64,000 nt of DNA. It comes from Evansella clarkii (GTDB lineage: Bacteria; Bacillota; Bacilli; Bacillales; Salisediminibacteriaceae). Below, one piece after another: positions 44,101-52,789 of the stretch; the first letter of the stretch is position 1, and the number at the start of each line of letters is the position of its first letter. The notes under the pieces were generated by a model. It was given only the letters and a program-made list of their open reading frames with translations, was not told the DNA's origin and did no database searches. A program made the translations under genes and the position numbers. Where the stretch lies: NCBI RefSeq assembly GCF_002019695.1, contig NZ_KV917376.1:3664282-3728281 (forward strand). Reading direction: 5' to 3'.

Positions 44101-44436
44101 TTAACTCTTTTCTCATCAGACTCATTCTATTAACCACGGCGTCATCCTGGAAAAATCTTGTGGAACAAAATTCAGCTATTATTAAACGTTGCATACAGTT
44201 TATAACTACTCCATGCCTTTTTGGATGCCGAGTTTCCGGCGGGAAGAGATTCGAGAGAACTTTCTGCCGGAATGCAATTTATATGGAATCAACTCACTGA
44301 ATAATTACTATTGCAAGTCGGGAGTGCTGTGAGGAGGAGGAACCAATTATATGTATTAGTTGGAGTAAATATATAAATGATGTCTAAAAGCGCAATATCA
44401 CTTCCAGACACCACTTGTTAATTACCGGTACTGATA
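44101..44436. other. Gap with a C-terminal gene fragment
   Basis: On the plus strand, about 44188-44330 reads LHTVYNYSMPFWMPSFRREE and ends YYCKSGVL, a protein-like stretch of roughly 45 codons without a start. I do not recognise it. Nothing else is supported here. Confidence 0.3.
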
Positions 44437-44790
44437 TTATTCCTGATCCTTTTTTCTGCCTTTAAAACGATCTTCATTATCATTTTCAACGACATGTTTA
44501 AGGATTGACAACTTATTATCCCAAAACTGTTCATAATAAGAGAGCCATTGCTTTACTTCTGTTAAAGGTTCCGGGTGCAGCTGATATATTTTTTCTCTGC
44601 CTGCTTTTTTTCCGCTGACTAAATTAGCTTCAGAAAGTATATGAAGGTGTTTTGCTATGGCTGTACGACTTATTGGAAAATGTGCAGTTATTTCAGAGAT
44701 TGCTAATTCGTTACTGGCCAGCAAACGGAGAACCTCTCTTCTGGTTGGATCAGCAATAGCCTGAAAAACATCATGCTTTGCTGCTGACAT
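44437..44790 (-). CDS. ArsR/SmtB-family repressor (SdpR-like)
   Basis: A 117-residue winged-helix protein: FQAIADPTRREVLRLLASNE, recognition helix ISRTAIAKHLHILSEANLV, and wing GREKIYQLH. The metal-binding CxC of ArsR is absent, so it belongs with the SdpR/YndB-linked, non-metal class. Its start directly follows the stop of the SRPBCC gene (TAA-ATG), so both are translationally coupled. It probably represses its own operon through the twin operators upstream of 45216. Confidence 0.85.
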   Translation of the reverse strand: MSAAKHDVFQAIADPTRREVLRLLASNELAISEITAHFPISRTAIAKHLHILSEANLVSGKKAGREKIYQLHPEPLTEVKQWLSYYEQFWDNKLSILKHVVENDNEDRFKGRKKDQE

Positions 44791-45216
44791 TTATCCTTCA
44801 ACAACCTTTCGAAGTCCTTCACTAACAATCCCAACCCAGCCATTAGCCATTCTTTCACGAATAACAGAACTTTTCTCGTTGGCTTTTGGAAGAACAGTAT
44901 CTGGAGATTTCCAGCCGGAATGTATAAGTGTAAACTCCGTTTTTTCACCCAGGTCTTTCAGCAGAAAAGAAACGACCCAGCCATCTGTATCCCATGAAAA
45001 CGAGATTTTGTTCGGTTCATCCACTTCTAAAACTTTACATGGAGATGGGCCAAATGGTGATTGTACATGAAATTCATGACCTTCTTCAGGTACAAAGTCA
45101 TTTGGCATAAACCATGAGGCGATTCCTTCAGAAGTTGATACCGCATCCCATACTTTTTGGATTGGTGCTTCAAATACAACTGTTTGCTTAATATCTTGGA
45201 GAGTTTCCATTTTCAT
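44791..45216 (-). CDS. SRPBCC/AHSA1-domain protein
   Basis: A 141-residue START-like (AHSA1/SRPBCC) protein: [29 protein letters not shown] (shown in part) and a C-terminal helix with [14 protein letters not shown]. Such proteins bind hydrophobic ligands in a helix-grip pocket; in Firmicutes they are often coded next to an ArsR-type repressor, as here. AAAGGAG precedes the ATG. The ligand may relieve repression, which is inference. Confidence 0.85.
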   Translation of the reverse strand: MKMETLQDIKQTVVFEAPIQKVWDAVSTSEGIASWFMPNDFVPEEGHEFHVQSPFGPSPCKVLEVDEPNKISFSWDTDGWVVSFLLKDLGEKTEFTLIHSGWKSPDTVLPKANEKSSVIRERMANGWVGIVSEGLRKVVEG

Positions 45217-45240
45217 TACTCCTTTTTGTAAATAAATATA

Positions 45241-45296
45241 AAACCATTTGGTTTCATTTCAACCCCATAATATAACACCATTCGGTTTCATGTCAA
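45241..45296 (-). promoter_or_regulatory. Promoter with twin AAACC(n)GGT operators
   Basis: Minus-strand -35 TTGACA (45296-45291) and -10 TATTAT (45272-45267) or TATATT (45274-45269). A dyad AAACCGAATGGTGT (45288-45275) fills the spacer and a second, perfect dyad AAACCAAATGGTTT (45254-45241) lies downstream of the start point. The two 24-base units are direct repeats (TGAAACCxAATGGTxTTATATT). This is a good repression layout for the ArsR-type protein. Confidence 0.75.
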
Positions 45297-45619
45297 CAAA
45301 ACGTGTTTTATTTATGAAGCATTTAATTGCACACAAATACCTTAACTACATAAATTAATGTAATTGTGGTACTAACTTTAATTTGAGAAGTAGATAAAAC
45401 TCTCCCTGTTTGTAAAATTTTTAATTATAATCTGGCTAATTAGCCAAGCATGGTAAATAAACTTGTGTCTTTTCTGGATTAAATCAGCAATAATTTAGTA
45501 CTTGTCTAATTTTAAAAAAACATTTCATTTAAATGTAATCTAGACAAATAAGCAAACAAAATTGCCTTATAAACATATAATGTAAAAAATTTGATCATAA
45601 ATAATGAGGTGTTTTAAAG
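45297..45619. other. Intergenic region before three small genes
   Basis: AT-rich, with no gene. A short palindrome TGGCTAATTAGCCA lies at about 45434-45447. No convincing sigma-G or sigma-A promoter for the gene at 45620 was found by eye. Confidence 0.35.
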
Positions 45620-45784
45620 GTGATACCAACACAGCAAAACTCAATGAATGAAGCAAGAGAAGAACAGTGGAGTCCCCTGCTGATTATTATTGCTATCGTT
45701 TTGTCCATTTCCTTTATTTTTGGAATTGGTAAAAGAGAATCACTTATTGGAAAACCAGGGATGGTCCATCTAGATTGGCCTTAA
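45620..45784 (+). CDS. Small membrane protein (54 aa) near ger operon
   Basis: A 54-residue protein starting with GTG at 45620, eight bases after GAGGTG. A polar N-terminus (IPTQQNSMNEAREEQWSPL) precedes one long hydrophobic helix (about 20-36) and a short basic tail. It is the first of three small genes placed between the ArsR/SRPBCC pair and the plus-strand ger operon. Not recognised; the setting suggests a role with the spore membrane. Confidence 0.6.
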   Translation: MIPTQQNSMNEAREEQWSPLLIIIAIVLSISFIFGIGKRESLIGKPGMVHLDWP

Positions 45785-45808
45785 TTAAACCAATGAGCAG
45801 GTGTTATT

Positions 45809-46078
45809 ATGTCTATTGGAAATAAAAAAGAAATATTAGAAGCTCTTGACCAATATGGTCCCGTAACCCCCCAGCAAATAGCAGTAATTATTGGATTAAT
45901 TACACGAGTACTAAGGGTAAGAGCTGTAGTATTAGATGTAGAACAGAACATAGAAATTATTTTAGAAGGAAAGTTAGTAAAGAACAGAAATTTACAGAAT
46001 TTAGTTAACCAATTGAATGATGAAAATATCCAGGATTGGATAGTTGCCCTTCAGGAATTCAGAGGTAATTCCAGATAA
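45809..46078 (+). CDS. Hypothetical protein (89 aa) near ger operon
   Basis: An 89-residue protein with an N-terminal helical part (KKEILEALDQYGPVTPQQIAVI), a hydrophobic IIGLITRVLRVRAVVLDV stretch and an amphipathic C-terminus. AGGTG lies upstream of the ATG. It follows the 54-residue gene by 24 bases and is probably on the same transcript. Not recognised. Confidence 0.6.
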   Translation: MSIGNKKEILEALDQYGPVTPQQIAVIIGLITRVLRVRAVVLDVEQNIEIILEGKLVKNRNLQNLVNQLNDENIQDWIVALQEFRGNSR

Positions 46079-46163
46079 TATGCAAGAAATACGGTTTAAG
46101 TAATATATAAATTGGGAGTTCACCTCACACTCCCTTCTTTAGGGAGTTACAAAGGAGGAAAAT

Positions 46164-46313
46164 ATGGTTAGAATAGTCAGAATGCAAGAAAACGAACATA
46201 TTGTTCCTGCGTCACAATGGGGGTTTGTTATAGGTGTTGTCGTTATAGTCCTCGTTATTGGGTATATTACAGGGATGTATGATTTCGAACAGGATGAATT
46301 CATAACCAGTTAA
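46164..46313 (+). CDS. Small single-pass membrane protein (49 aa)
   Basis: A 49-residue protein at 46164 behind a perfect AAAGGAGG. A polar N-terminus (VRIVRMQENEHIVPASQ) is followed by one helix (FVIGVVVIVLVIGYITGM) and an acidic tail (DFEQDEFITS). Third of the small genes before the ger operon. A terminator at 46379 separates it from gerKA. Confidence 0.62.
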   Translation: MVRIVRMQENEHIVPASQWGFVIGVVVIVLVIGYITGMYDFEQDEFITS

Positions 46314-46378
46314 TTATTGAGGAATCTACCTTTTTTAAATATAAATAGCCCCCTTTATTTAAGTCCAGGTAAGTTTAA

Positions 46379-46422
46379 TTTTAAGGGTACGTTTAGAACT
46401 TCTTCTATGTATACCCTTAAAA
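46379..46422 (+). terminator. Terminator of the small-gene operon
   Basis: TTTTAAGGGTA and TACCCTTAAAA form an 11-bp stem around a 22-base loop, followed by TTATTTTT. It lies between the small genes and the ger operon, so the latter needs its own promoter. Confidence 0.65.
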
Positions 46423-46501
46423 TTATTTTTAATCAGACTCATGTTTGTTAAAAACTTAAATACAGGATGTGCTATTTCAATCCCCTCTCAAAAGGATCAT
46501 G

Positions 46502-46530
46502 GTATAAAAAGAAAACTTTATATCATACTA
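46502..46530 (+). promoter_or_regulatory. Sigma-G promoter of the plus-strand ger operon
   Basis: GTATA (46502-46506) and CATACTA (46524-46530), 17 bases apart. The -10 element is a perfect match to the forespore sigma-G consensus. It lies 34 bases before gerKA, as expected for a germinant receptor operon. Confidence 0.75.
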
Positions 46531-46563
46531 AGCCTTATCAACGTCCTCGAGGGGTAATTAAAC

Positions 46564-47970
46564 ATGTTAAGATTCTTTTCAAAACCAAAAAACAGTTCCC
46601 TCCAAAAAACATATAAAGAAAAAGAAAATAATACAACTTTTGCTGATCCAGCTTCTTTGTTTAAATTTCTCATGTCAAGTGATGACTTTACTGAACAAAC
46701 ATTTGAGGACTTTACATTGTATTACTTCGAGTCCCTTATCGATAAGGCACTGTTACAAAATAAATTAGACCACGCCTTCGTTACTATACTAAAAGATACA
46801 GAAACTATAAAAGATACAACAAAATTAAATAAAAAATTACTCGAAGGCTATTGTGCAGTGCTGATAAAAAATACAAACCAGATAAAATTAATTGATGTTG
46901 GAGATATGCCTTCGAGAAGTATCTCACCACCTGAAGCGGAAGCAACTATTATCGGCCCTCAAGTTTCTTTTAATGAAGATGTATCACAATCAATAAACCT
47001 TATTAGGAATACTCTAAGAACAAATGATTTAGTAATTCGTCAATTTCCAATTGGAGAAGTTGCCCCAAAGAAAGTTTCTCTGATCTTTCTAAAATCACAA
47101 GCCAAACCAGAACAAGTTAAGAAAATAGAGAAAAAATTAAATTCGCTTAAAATTAAATATCTGAGCGATACTTTAAGCTTCGATGAACTGATTCCAGAGC
47201 ACCCATTATCGTTATTTCCTCAATTCCTGCAAACAGAGAGGCTGGACAGGACATGTGCAAATTTAATCGAGGGCAAGATTGCATTACTGGCTGAAGGAAG
47301 TCCAGTTGCTTCATTATTGCCTCACCATTTCGGTGAAAGCTTACAGTCACCAGAAGATTATTACACCAATTGGATAAGTGGCAGCTTTATAAGGCTTTTA
47401 AGATTTACTGCATTCTTTATTGCCCTTTTGTTAACGGCTGTATATGTAGCTGTGATGTCTTATCATTACCTAATCATTCCTCCTGATTTAATCATCATCA
47501 TCGCTGAGTCAAGAGCTCAAGTGCCTTTTTCACCACTGGTGGAAGCCTTATTAATGGAGTTTGCAGTGGAATTTTTACGAGAAGCAGGAAGCAGACTTCC
47601 TACAAGAATTGGCCAGACTGTGGGCATTGTTGGAGGAATAATTATTGGACAGGCTGCAGTTATGGCTGGCATCACGAGCAACATATTAATTATTGTAGTT
47701 TCTATTTCTATGTTATCGACATTAGTAATCCCTTCATACCAATTATCAAATGCAGTCAGAATACTAAGATTTATACTTATTTTAACAGCTGGGTTTATGG
47801 GAGGACTGGGAGTCGCTGCTGGAATGTTTATTATTCTTGTATATATGTCGCGATTAGAATCTCTTGGTGAGCCTTATTTTACCTCTGTAAGTCCGATTAA
47901 TATAGAAGAATTCAGGGATAGCCTTGTTCGATTACCATTATTAATACAGAAAACAAATAATTCAAAGTAA
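46564..47970 (+). CDS. gerKA: Spore germination protein, GerKA/GerAA family (second copy)
   Basis: A 468-residue A subunit. The cytoplasmic N-terminal part contains QTERLDRTCANLIEGKIALLAEGSP, and the membrane part has LVEALLMEFAVEFLREAGSRLPTRIGQTVGIVGG (both shown in part), the family hallmark. It is about 40 residues shorter than the copy at 40041, mostly at the N- and C-termini. GAGGGG precedes the ATG. It begins a KA-KB-KC operon under a strong sigma-G promoter. The two receptors are clearly diverged, so they likely answer different germinants. Confidence 0.9.
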   Translation: MLRFFSKPKNSSLQKTYKEKENNTTFADPASLFKFLMSSDDFTEQTFEDFTLYYFESLIDKALLQNKLDHAFVTILKDTETIKDTTKLNKKLLEGYCAVLIKNTNQIKLIDVGDMPSRSISPPEAEATIIGPQVSFNEDVSQSINLIRNTLRTNDLVIRQFPIGEVAPKKVSLIFLKSQAKPEQVKKIEKKLNSLKIKYLSDTLSFDELIPEHPLSLFPQFLQTERLDRTCANLIEGKIALLAEGSPVASLLPHHFGESLQSPEDYYTNWISGSFIRLLRFTAFFIALLLTAVYVAVMSYHYLIIPPDLIIIIAESRAQVPFSPLVEALLMEFAVEFLREAGSRLPTRIGQTVGIVGGIIIGQAAVMAGITSNILIIVVSISMLSTLVIPSYQLSNAVRILRFILILTAGFMGGLGVAAGMFIILVYMSRLESLGEPYFTSVSPINIEEFRDSLVRLPLLIQKTNNSK

Positions 47971-47982
47971 GGTTGAAATATA

Positions 47983-49044
47983 ATGAAACTCTCTACATAC
48001 CAGTGTGTCGCTCTTATCGTTATGGTTCAATTTGGTATTGGGATTCTTTCATTACCGTCATTATTAATGAAAGAAGCAGATTCGCTCGGGTGGATTTCAA
48101 TTTTAATTGCAGGATTGTTTGTTCAACTTTTAGCTGTGGTTTATCATTTTTCTTTAAATAATAATAATCAAAGTGATTTCTTTCATTTCCTGGAGAATTT
48201 ATCAGGTAAATTCTTTTCAAAACTTTATACATTAATTTTAATTCTTTATTTTTTAAGTTCTTCATGTATCATAATGAATAATTATATATATGTGCTTAAT
48301 ATATGGGCCTATCCACTTACACCACATATTGTACTAATTATTATTATTTGGATATGCATGGTCTATTTTGCCAGCAGTAAAGTACATACACTTTCCAGAG
48401 TATGTGTGATGTTCTTTTATCTGATGCTGCTTCTTCTATTGCTTTTATTATGGCACTTTCAAGATTTCAATCTGAATTATTTAAAACCTCCCCAAAATAC
48501 ATCGTTCGTTTCTTTACTAAACGGGACATTAGAAACCTCCCTTTCCTTAATCGGTTTTGAATTGATTATACTATTTAGCTTTTATTTAAAACAAAAAAGC
48601 AGCGTATTAAAAGTATTAACGATTAGTAATTGGGTGACTACTTTTATTTATGTAATCATTGTTCTTATAGCCTTTGCCTTATTTTCATCAGAGAAGTTAG
48701 AACACCTCATATGGCCAACATTGTCTGCTTATAAATTGATCGAGTTTCGTTTTATTCAACGATTAGAATTTATTATTGTATTTGTTTGGCTTCCTTTAAT
48801 AGTTATTACCACTGGCAGTTACTTATGGGGCGTAATTAAAGGTGTTAACTATCTCTTCCCTAATAAAAACAAAGCAATAAATTATTTTATTGTCCTGGCC
48901 GTCCCTATATTGGCTTGGCTGCCCCAAAATCATCCTCAAGCCATAAAAATTGCTGACTATGTTGGGTACATCGGAATATCCCTTGCTATAATAACATCTT
49001 TTCTACTTCTGCTTTTAAAACGTTTTGGAGGAAGCACTAAATGA
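47983..49044 (+). CDS. gerKB: Spore germination permease, GerKB/GerAB family (second copy)
   Basis: A 353-residue B subunit with about ten helices. MKLSTYQCVALIVMVQFGIGILSLPSLLMKEADSLGW (shown in part) is the family's first helix. It is unusually aromatic and Leu/Ile-rich between 130 and 155. It follows gerKA by 12 bases, and the gerKC start overlaps its stop by four bases. Confidence 0.88.
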   Translation: MKLSTYQCVALIVMVQFGIGILSLPSLLMKEADSLGWISILIAGLFVQLLAVVYHFSLNNNNQSDFFHFLENLSGKFFSKLYTLILILYFLSSSCIIMNNYIYVLNIWAYPLTPHIVLIIIIWICMVYFASSKVHTLSRVCVMFFYLMLLLLLLLLWHFQDFNLNYLKPPQNTSFVSLLNGTLETSLSLIGFELIILFSFYLKQKSSVLKVLTISNWVTTFIYVIIVLIAFALFSSEKLEHLIWPTLSAYKLIEFRFIQRLEFIIVFVWLPLIVITTGSYLWGVIKGVNYLFPNKNKAINYFIVLAVPILAWLPQNHPQAIKIADYVGYIGISLAIITSFLLLLLKRFGGSTK

Positions 49045-50129
49045 ACAAAATACTAGTTGTCATTTTGTTATCTTCAGTACTGTTAACTTCTTGTTGGGAC
49101 GAAAGAATTTTAGAGGATTTAGCGTTAATAACTGTGATTACAGCCGATTTAAGCGATGAAGGAAATATTATTCTCGGTGCTTCTTACCCTGAATTTTCTA
49201 AGGGATCCAATGAGGCGGAAGCAATAATTGCGAATAAAGCCTGGACTACTGCAGAAGGGATTTATAAACTTTCCCGGCTAACCGATAAATTAGTAATTGG
49301 AGGGCAGGCACAGGTATTACTAATTGGACAAGAATTAGCAAGGCAGGGCATTAGCAATATTTTGGATACTTTACAGAGGAATGTAGAGATATCAAGTAAC
49401 TTATATATTTGTATTACGGAAGGTAAAGCAAACGACTTCTTAACTAAAGCGTTTGATGACAAACCTATTGATGGATTCTATATCTCACAATTAGTAAGAA
49501 AACAAGAACGAATTAATGAACTTCCTGCTACCTCACTGTCCAAATTTACAAATGATTTTTTTAGCATTCGAACAGACCCTATTTTGCCCTACCTAATTTT
49601 GAAAGACAAAGAATTTGAAGCTGCGAGAACGGGGATATTTGTGGATGATAAGTTTGTTGATTCTATAAGTACTGATGAAACCCAATTATTAATTATGTTA
49701 AGAAATGACGGAACAAGTTCTCAGTTTACATTGAACGTTAATCCGGATAAAAATGAATATGCCACTATTTCATTTGTAGACTCATTTACAACTGTTAATG
49801 TATTCAGAGAAGGCGAAAGATTAAAATTTGATGTTAATTTAAAAATGACCGCCGATTTAATTGAATATGAGGCAAGGAAAATTATTCATAACGAACAAAC
49901 ATTTAATGAAATTGGGAAAAAATTTGAGAATCATCTTCAAAAGGTAGCAAATGAAGTAATAGCAAGACTACAAAGGGAGTACGGTTCAGACCCAATTGGC
50001 TTAGGTGAATACGCTCGGCCGTTCTATAACTCAGATATGGAATTAAATAAATGGCGAGAAGATTTTAAAGCTAGTGAAATAAATATCTCAGTAGACTTAA
50101 AAATCGAACGTGATGGTGATTTCGAATAA
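49041..50129 (+). CDS. gerKC: Spore germination lipoprotein, GerKC/GerAC family (second copy)
   Basis: A 362-residue Ger(x)C lipoprotein. The signal peptide ends LLTSCWD (Cys at residue 18). Conserved blocks include GGQAQVLLIGQELARQGI and the C-terminal EYGSDPIGLGEYARPFY (in part). The ATG overlaps the gerKB stop (ATGA). A strong terminator follows. Confidence 0.88.
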   Translation: MNKILVVILLSSVLLTSCWDERILEDLALITVITADLSDEGNIILGASYPEFSKGSNEAEAIIANKAWTTAEGIYKLSRLTDKLVIGGQAQVLLIGQELARQGISNILDTLQRNVEISSNLYICITEGKANDFLTKAFDDKPIDGFYISQLVRKQERINELPATSLSKFTNDFFSIRTDPILPYLILKDKEFEAARTGIFVDDKFVDSISTDETQLLIMLRNDGTSSQFTLNVNPDKNEYATISFVDSFTTVNVFREGERLKFDVNLKMTADLIEYEARKIIHNEQTFNEIGKKFENHLQKVANEVIARLQREYGSDPIGLGEYARPFYNSDMELNKWREDFKASEINISVDLKIERDGDFE

Positions 50130-50176
50130 TCTTTCTTTGAATTATGGATTGCTGCCGGAAATTATACGGAAATATA

Positions 50177-50213
50177 AAGAGAAAAGCCCGGAGATCAAGG
50201 GCTTTTCTCTTTA
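50177..50213. terminator. Bidirectional terminator
   Basis: AAAGAGAAAAGCCC, loop, GGGCTTTTCTCTTT: a 14-bp stem with A- and T-rich sides. It ends the ger operon on the plus strand and the LprI-like gene on the minus strand. Confidence 0.85.
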
Positions 50214-50250
50214 TAAATTGAATTAACTTAATTTCTCTCATGGTAAAGTT

Positions 50251-50919
50251 TTATTTCATATAATCCTTAACCAGCTTATAGCTTCTTTCTTCTGTTAGAT
50301 TCGCCAGCACAGCCACATATTCTAATTGTTCCTGTGTACCGCCTTTATATTTATGTGATGCTTCAGCAGCACTGTTATCTCTAAATTTAATCCACTCCCG
50401 CTGTTCTTCTCTCAGCTGGTCCATCTCTTTCTGGGACAGTTGTTCGTTTAAAACACCATAAATATCATTCAATAATTCATCCCAAATATCCCATCTATCG
50501 TTCTCCACTTTTTTTAATGCGTATGTAGATGAGTCTGTTGCCGCCAATTCTTCGGTTGCTATTTTAGCAGCACTTAATTTTTTGAGATACTCTTCCTTCC
50601 GGCTCGACTCGGATAATTCTTCTTCAGCATTTACAATGTTTGAATTATTCTCTTCCTCTTCTGCAGATACATTGTTTGTATTAACCTCTTCTTCTTTTCC
50701 GTTATTATCTTCTGTTTCCAAGGTTTCTGCATTATTGTTTAAGTTTGCGTCGTTTTGCAGTGAATTAATATTAGTAGAATTTTCATTTTTGTTTGTTGAG
50801 TTGTTATTTTGTGAGTGATTGTCCAATGCAGCAGTTGACTCTGCAGAGGCACAAGCAGTCAATAAAAGCGTAAGTGCTGCAGTAAAAATTAAGAATGTAT
50901 TTTTCTTATTGTTTTTCAT
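50251..50919 (-). CDS. LprI/DUF1311-type lipoprotein with Asn-rich linker
   Basis: A 222-residue lipoprotein. The signal peptide ends LLTACAS (Cys near residue 23). Residues about 28-105 are a low-complexity Asn/Glu/Ser/Thr linker (NNNSTNKNENSTNINS). The C-terminal domain (about 110-222) has the LprI/DUF1311 features LREEQREWIKFRD and TQEQLEYVAVLANLTEERSY. Mycobacterial LprI inhibits lysozyme, but the role in Firmicutes is unknown. The LprI cysteines are not apparent. The long disordered linker should place the domain out in the wall. Confidence 0.78.
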   Translation of the reverse strand: MKNNKKNTFLIFTAALTLLLTACASAESTAALDNHSQNNNSTNKNENSTNINSLQNDANLNNNAETLETEDNNGKEEEVNTNNVSAEEEENNSNIVNAEEELSESSRKEEYLKKLSAAKIATEELAATDSSTYALKKVENDRWDIWDELLNDIYGVLNEQLSQKEMDQLREEQREWIKFRDNSAAEASHKYKGGTQEQLEYVAVLANLTEERSYKLVKDYMK

Positions 50920-51051
50920 AATGTCTTCATCCCCTGCTTCTGCTTAATATGAAATTTTTATGTAAATTCATTAATCATAATAACGACAGGTTCTTACACC
51001 TGCCGCTCTGCGTAATAGCTCTCCAGAATAGTTTCGACCAGGACGTCCATG

Positions 51052-51198
51052 TTAAAGCTGAAATAAAACCATATACAATACCAGAAAGCCTGCAGTTGCT
51101 GCACCTGAGACTATTGTCATATTACGATGTTTCTTTTTCATTCCTATAACTAGCGAAATAAGTGAAGCGACTATAAGCAGTGTGATGAATATTTTCAT
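51052..51198 (-). CDS. Small membrane protein (48 aa)
   Basis: A 48-residue protein, MKIFITLLIVASLISLVIGM, a basic loop KKKHRN, then a second helix (SGAATAGFLVLYMVLFQL). GGGGG lies seven bases before the ATG. It was too short for the usual ORF cutoff. Not recognised. Confidence 0.6.
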   Translation of the reverse strand: MKIFITLLIVASLISLVIGMKKKHRNMTIVSGAATAGFLVLYMVLFQL

Positions 51199-51529
51199 TC
51201 CAGTACCCCCAAATAGTGATTTAAGGTTAGTCTACCATAATAAATGGTCGATTCGTCAAATATCGCTGATTACTCAAAACTTTTTAAGAAAAGAAGGAAT
51301 AAGGATAGGGTATCGAAAAAGTAATATGGAAATTCAATTTTTAGCCCGTTAAGAATCATTAAATAGCTCACAGGGGCTGCCTTTCATCTTGGAGATGATG
51401 CCTGTGTCTCCATTAAAACGGCGAAAAGTATTATGATCTTAATGGATTTCGGGTTACTCATACTAGCCGTATTATCTTCCATAAAACAAGATAAGCCCAC
51501 AAAATGAGCTCGTGGCTCAATATTTTAAA
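51199..51529. other. Gap with terminator-repeat fragment
   Basis: No gene is supported. The right end holds the fourth, degraded copy of the palindromic repeat. The left end only carries the ribosome binding site and promoter region of the small gene at 51198. Confidence 0.4.
51488..51525 (-). terminator. Degraded copy 4 of dispersed palindrome
   Basis: AAGATAAGCCCACAAAATGAG, loop CTCGTGG, CTCA, then no match to the GGGG-TAA-CTTATCT arm, which was lost. Left flank TATTATCTTCCATAAAAC resembles the left flank of copies 1 and 2. It may still weakly terminate the AI-2E gene through GAGCCACGAGCTC. Confidence 0.55.
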
Positions 51530-52630
51530 TTAGCAACGTTCATGGTCATAACTCTTGCCTTCCTCTTTTACCTTCCACAAACTGTACAGATGGGTAACAA
51601 AGACCTTACCTATTGCATAAACCGGAATAACTAATACCATTCCTATAATCCCTATAAAACGCCCTGCCACTAACACCAAAGCCATGACAGTTACCGGATG
51701 AAGTGACATCTTCTTACCAATAATCTGAGGCTGAACGAAAATACTTTCTATCTGTTGAATAACTACAACTATGATTAATACAAACAATGCCATCAAGGGA
51801 GAATGAAGTAAAGCCACAGTTACTGAGGGGATTGCCCCAATCCAGGGTCCAAGATATGGAATGACATTTGTAATCATTCCAAAAATCGCGAGAACAAGTG
51901 CGTACTCTAAGCCAATACTCGTAAAACCTATATAATACAGAACTCCGATAAACGAACAAACAATTAAGACCCCTTGTATATAACTGCTCAACGTCTTATC
52001 CATGTTCGTAAGGATAGGTTTAATCTCAACCTGGTTTTCTTCCGTAAAAAAATTCAGGAAATGCTTTGGTAGTCTTTCTCCTTCTTTTAACAAATAAAAA
52101 AGGATGAAAGGAACGATAAACAGTAATAATAAAGCATTAAATACTGTACCGAGGATCCCGACACTTCTCGTAAAGATATCTCCAACCAGACCTCCAATCA
52201 CAAGTCCAATTTGTTCAACATAATCTTCAATAGTAAATATTTCTGTCAGGCCGAACCTTACGATTAGTTCATTTTGCTGTAAGTTTGTAATTAACAACTG
52301 GAGCTCAGTCATAATTAAAGGCATGCTATTGATTAAATTAGTAAACTGCTTCTGTAATTCTGGTCCAATGAAAGAAATAATGCCTATACCCAATACGATT
52401 ACACCCGCATATAATAACAAGATTGCCAAAGCCCTTGGCATTTTTTTACTTAGTAACGCTACTAGTGGTCTAAATAAATAATAAAGAATACCAGCTAAAA
52501 TTGTTGGCAGAAATAACGTTTGAACAAATACAGCTACAGGTCTGAACACCCAGCTAACAAGACTGCCTATGTAAATAATCACGAAAAGCATGAGGATGAT
52601 TGAACCAATTTTCAAGATTTTCATATACAT
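51530..52630 (-). CDS. AI-2E family transporter
   Basis: A 366-residue membrane protein of the AI-2E (TqsA/YdbI-like) family: about eight helices, the loop GMITNVIPYLGPWIGAIPSV and VQQIESIFVQPQIIGKKMSLHPVTVM (shown in part), and a long amphipathic middle region. Characterised members transport quorum signals or exchange Na+ for protons; this one could be of either type. The start is set at the ATG at 52630 with AAAGGAGG eight bases upstream; the longer frame to 52732 lacks support. Confidence 0.86.
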   Translation of the reverse strand: MYMKILKIGSIILMLFVIIYIGSLVSWVFRPVAVFVQTLFLPTILAGILYYLFRPLVALLSKKMPRALAILLLYAGVIVLGIGIISFIGPELQKQFTNLINSMPLIMTELQLLITNLQQNELIVRFGLTEIFTIEDYVEQIGLVIGGLVGDIFTRSVGILGTVFNALLLLFIVPFILFYLLKEGERLPKHFLNFFTEENQVEIKPILTNMDKTLSSYIQGVLIVCSFIGVLYYIGFTSIGLEYALVLAIFGMITNVIPYLGPWIGAIPSVTVALLHSPLMALFVLIIVVVIQQIESIFVQPQIIGKKMSLHPVTVMALVLVAGRFIGIIGMVLVIPVYAIGKVFVTHLYSLWKVKEEGKSYDHERC

Positions 52631-52736
52631 CTGCACAACCTCCTTTTGGTAACGATATCTTTTCTGAAACTTATTATGAATATTCCTGCAATCTTTGAAG
52701 AAAACTTTTTGTTCTGAGGATACGTAAAACAACAGA

Positions 52737-52768
52737 AAGAGTATGTATATAAATGTACATACTCTTTG
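52737..52768. terminator. Hairpin terminator after the monooxygenase
   Basis: GAGTATGTA (52739-52747) and TACATACTC (52756-52764) with AAAG on the left and TTTG on the right. It lies 20 bases after the monooxygenase stop on the minus strand. Confidence 0.65.
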
Positions 52769-52789
52769 TCTGCTGTTTGCTTTTATCTC

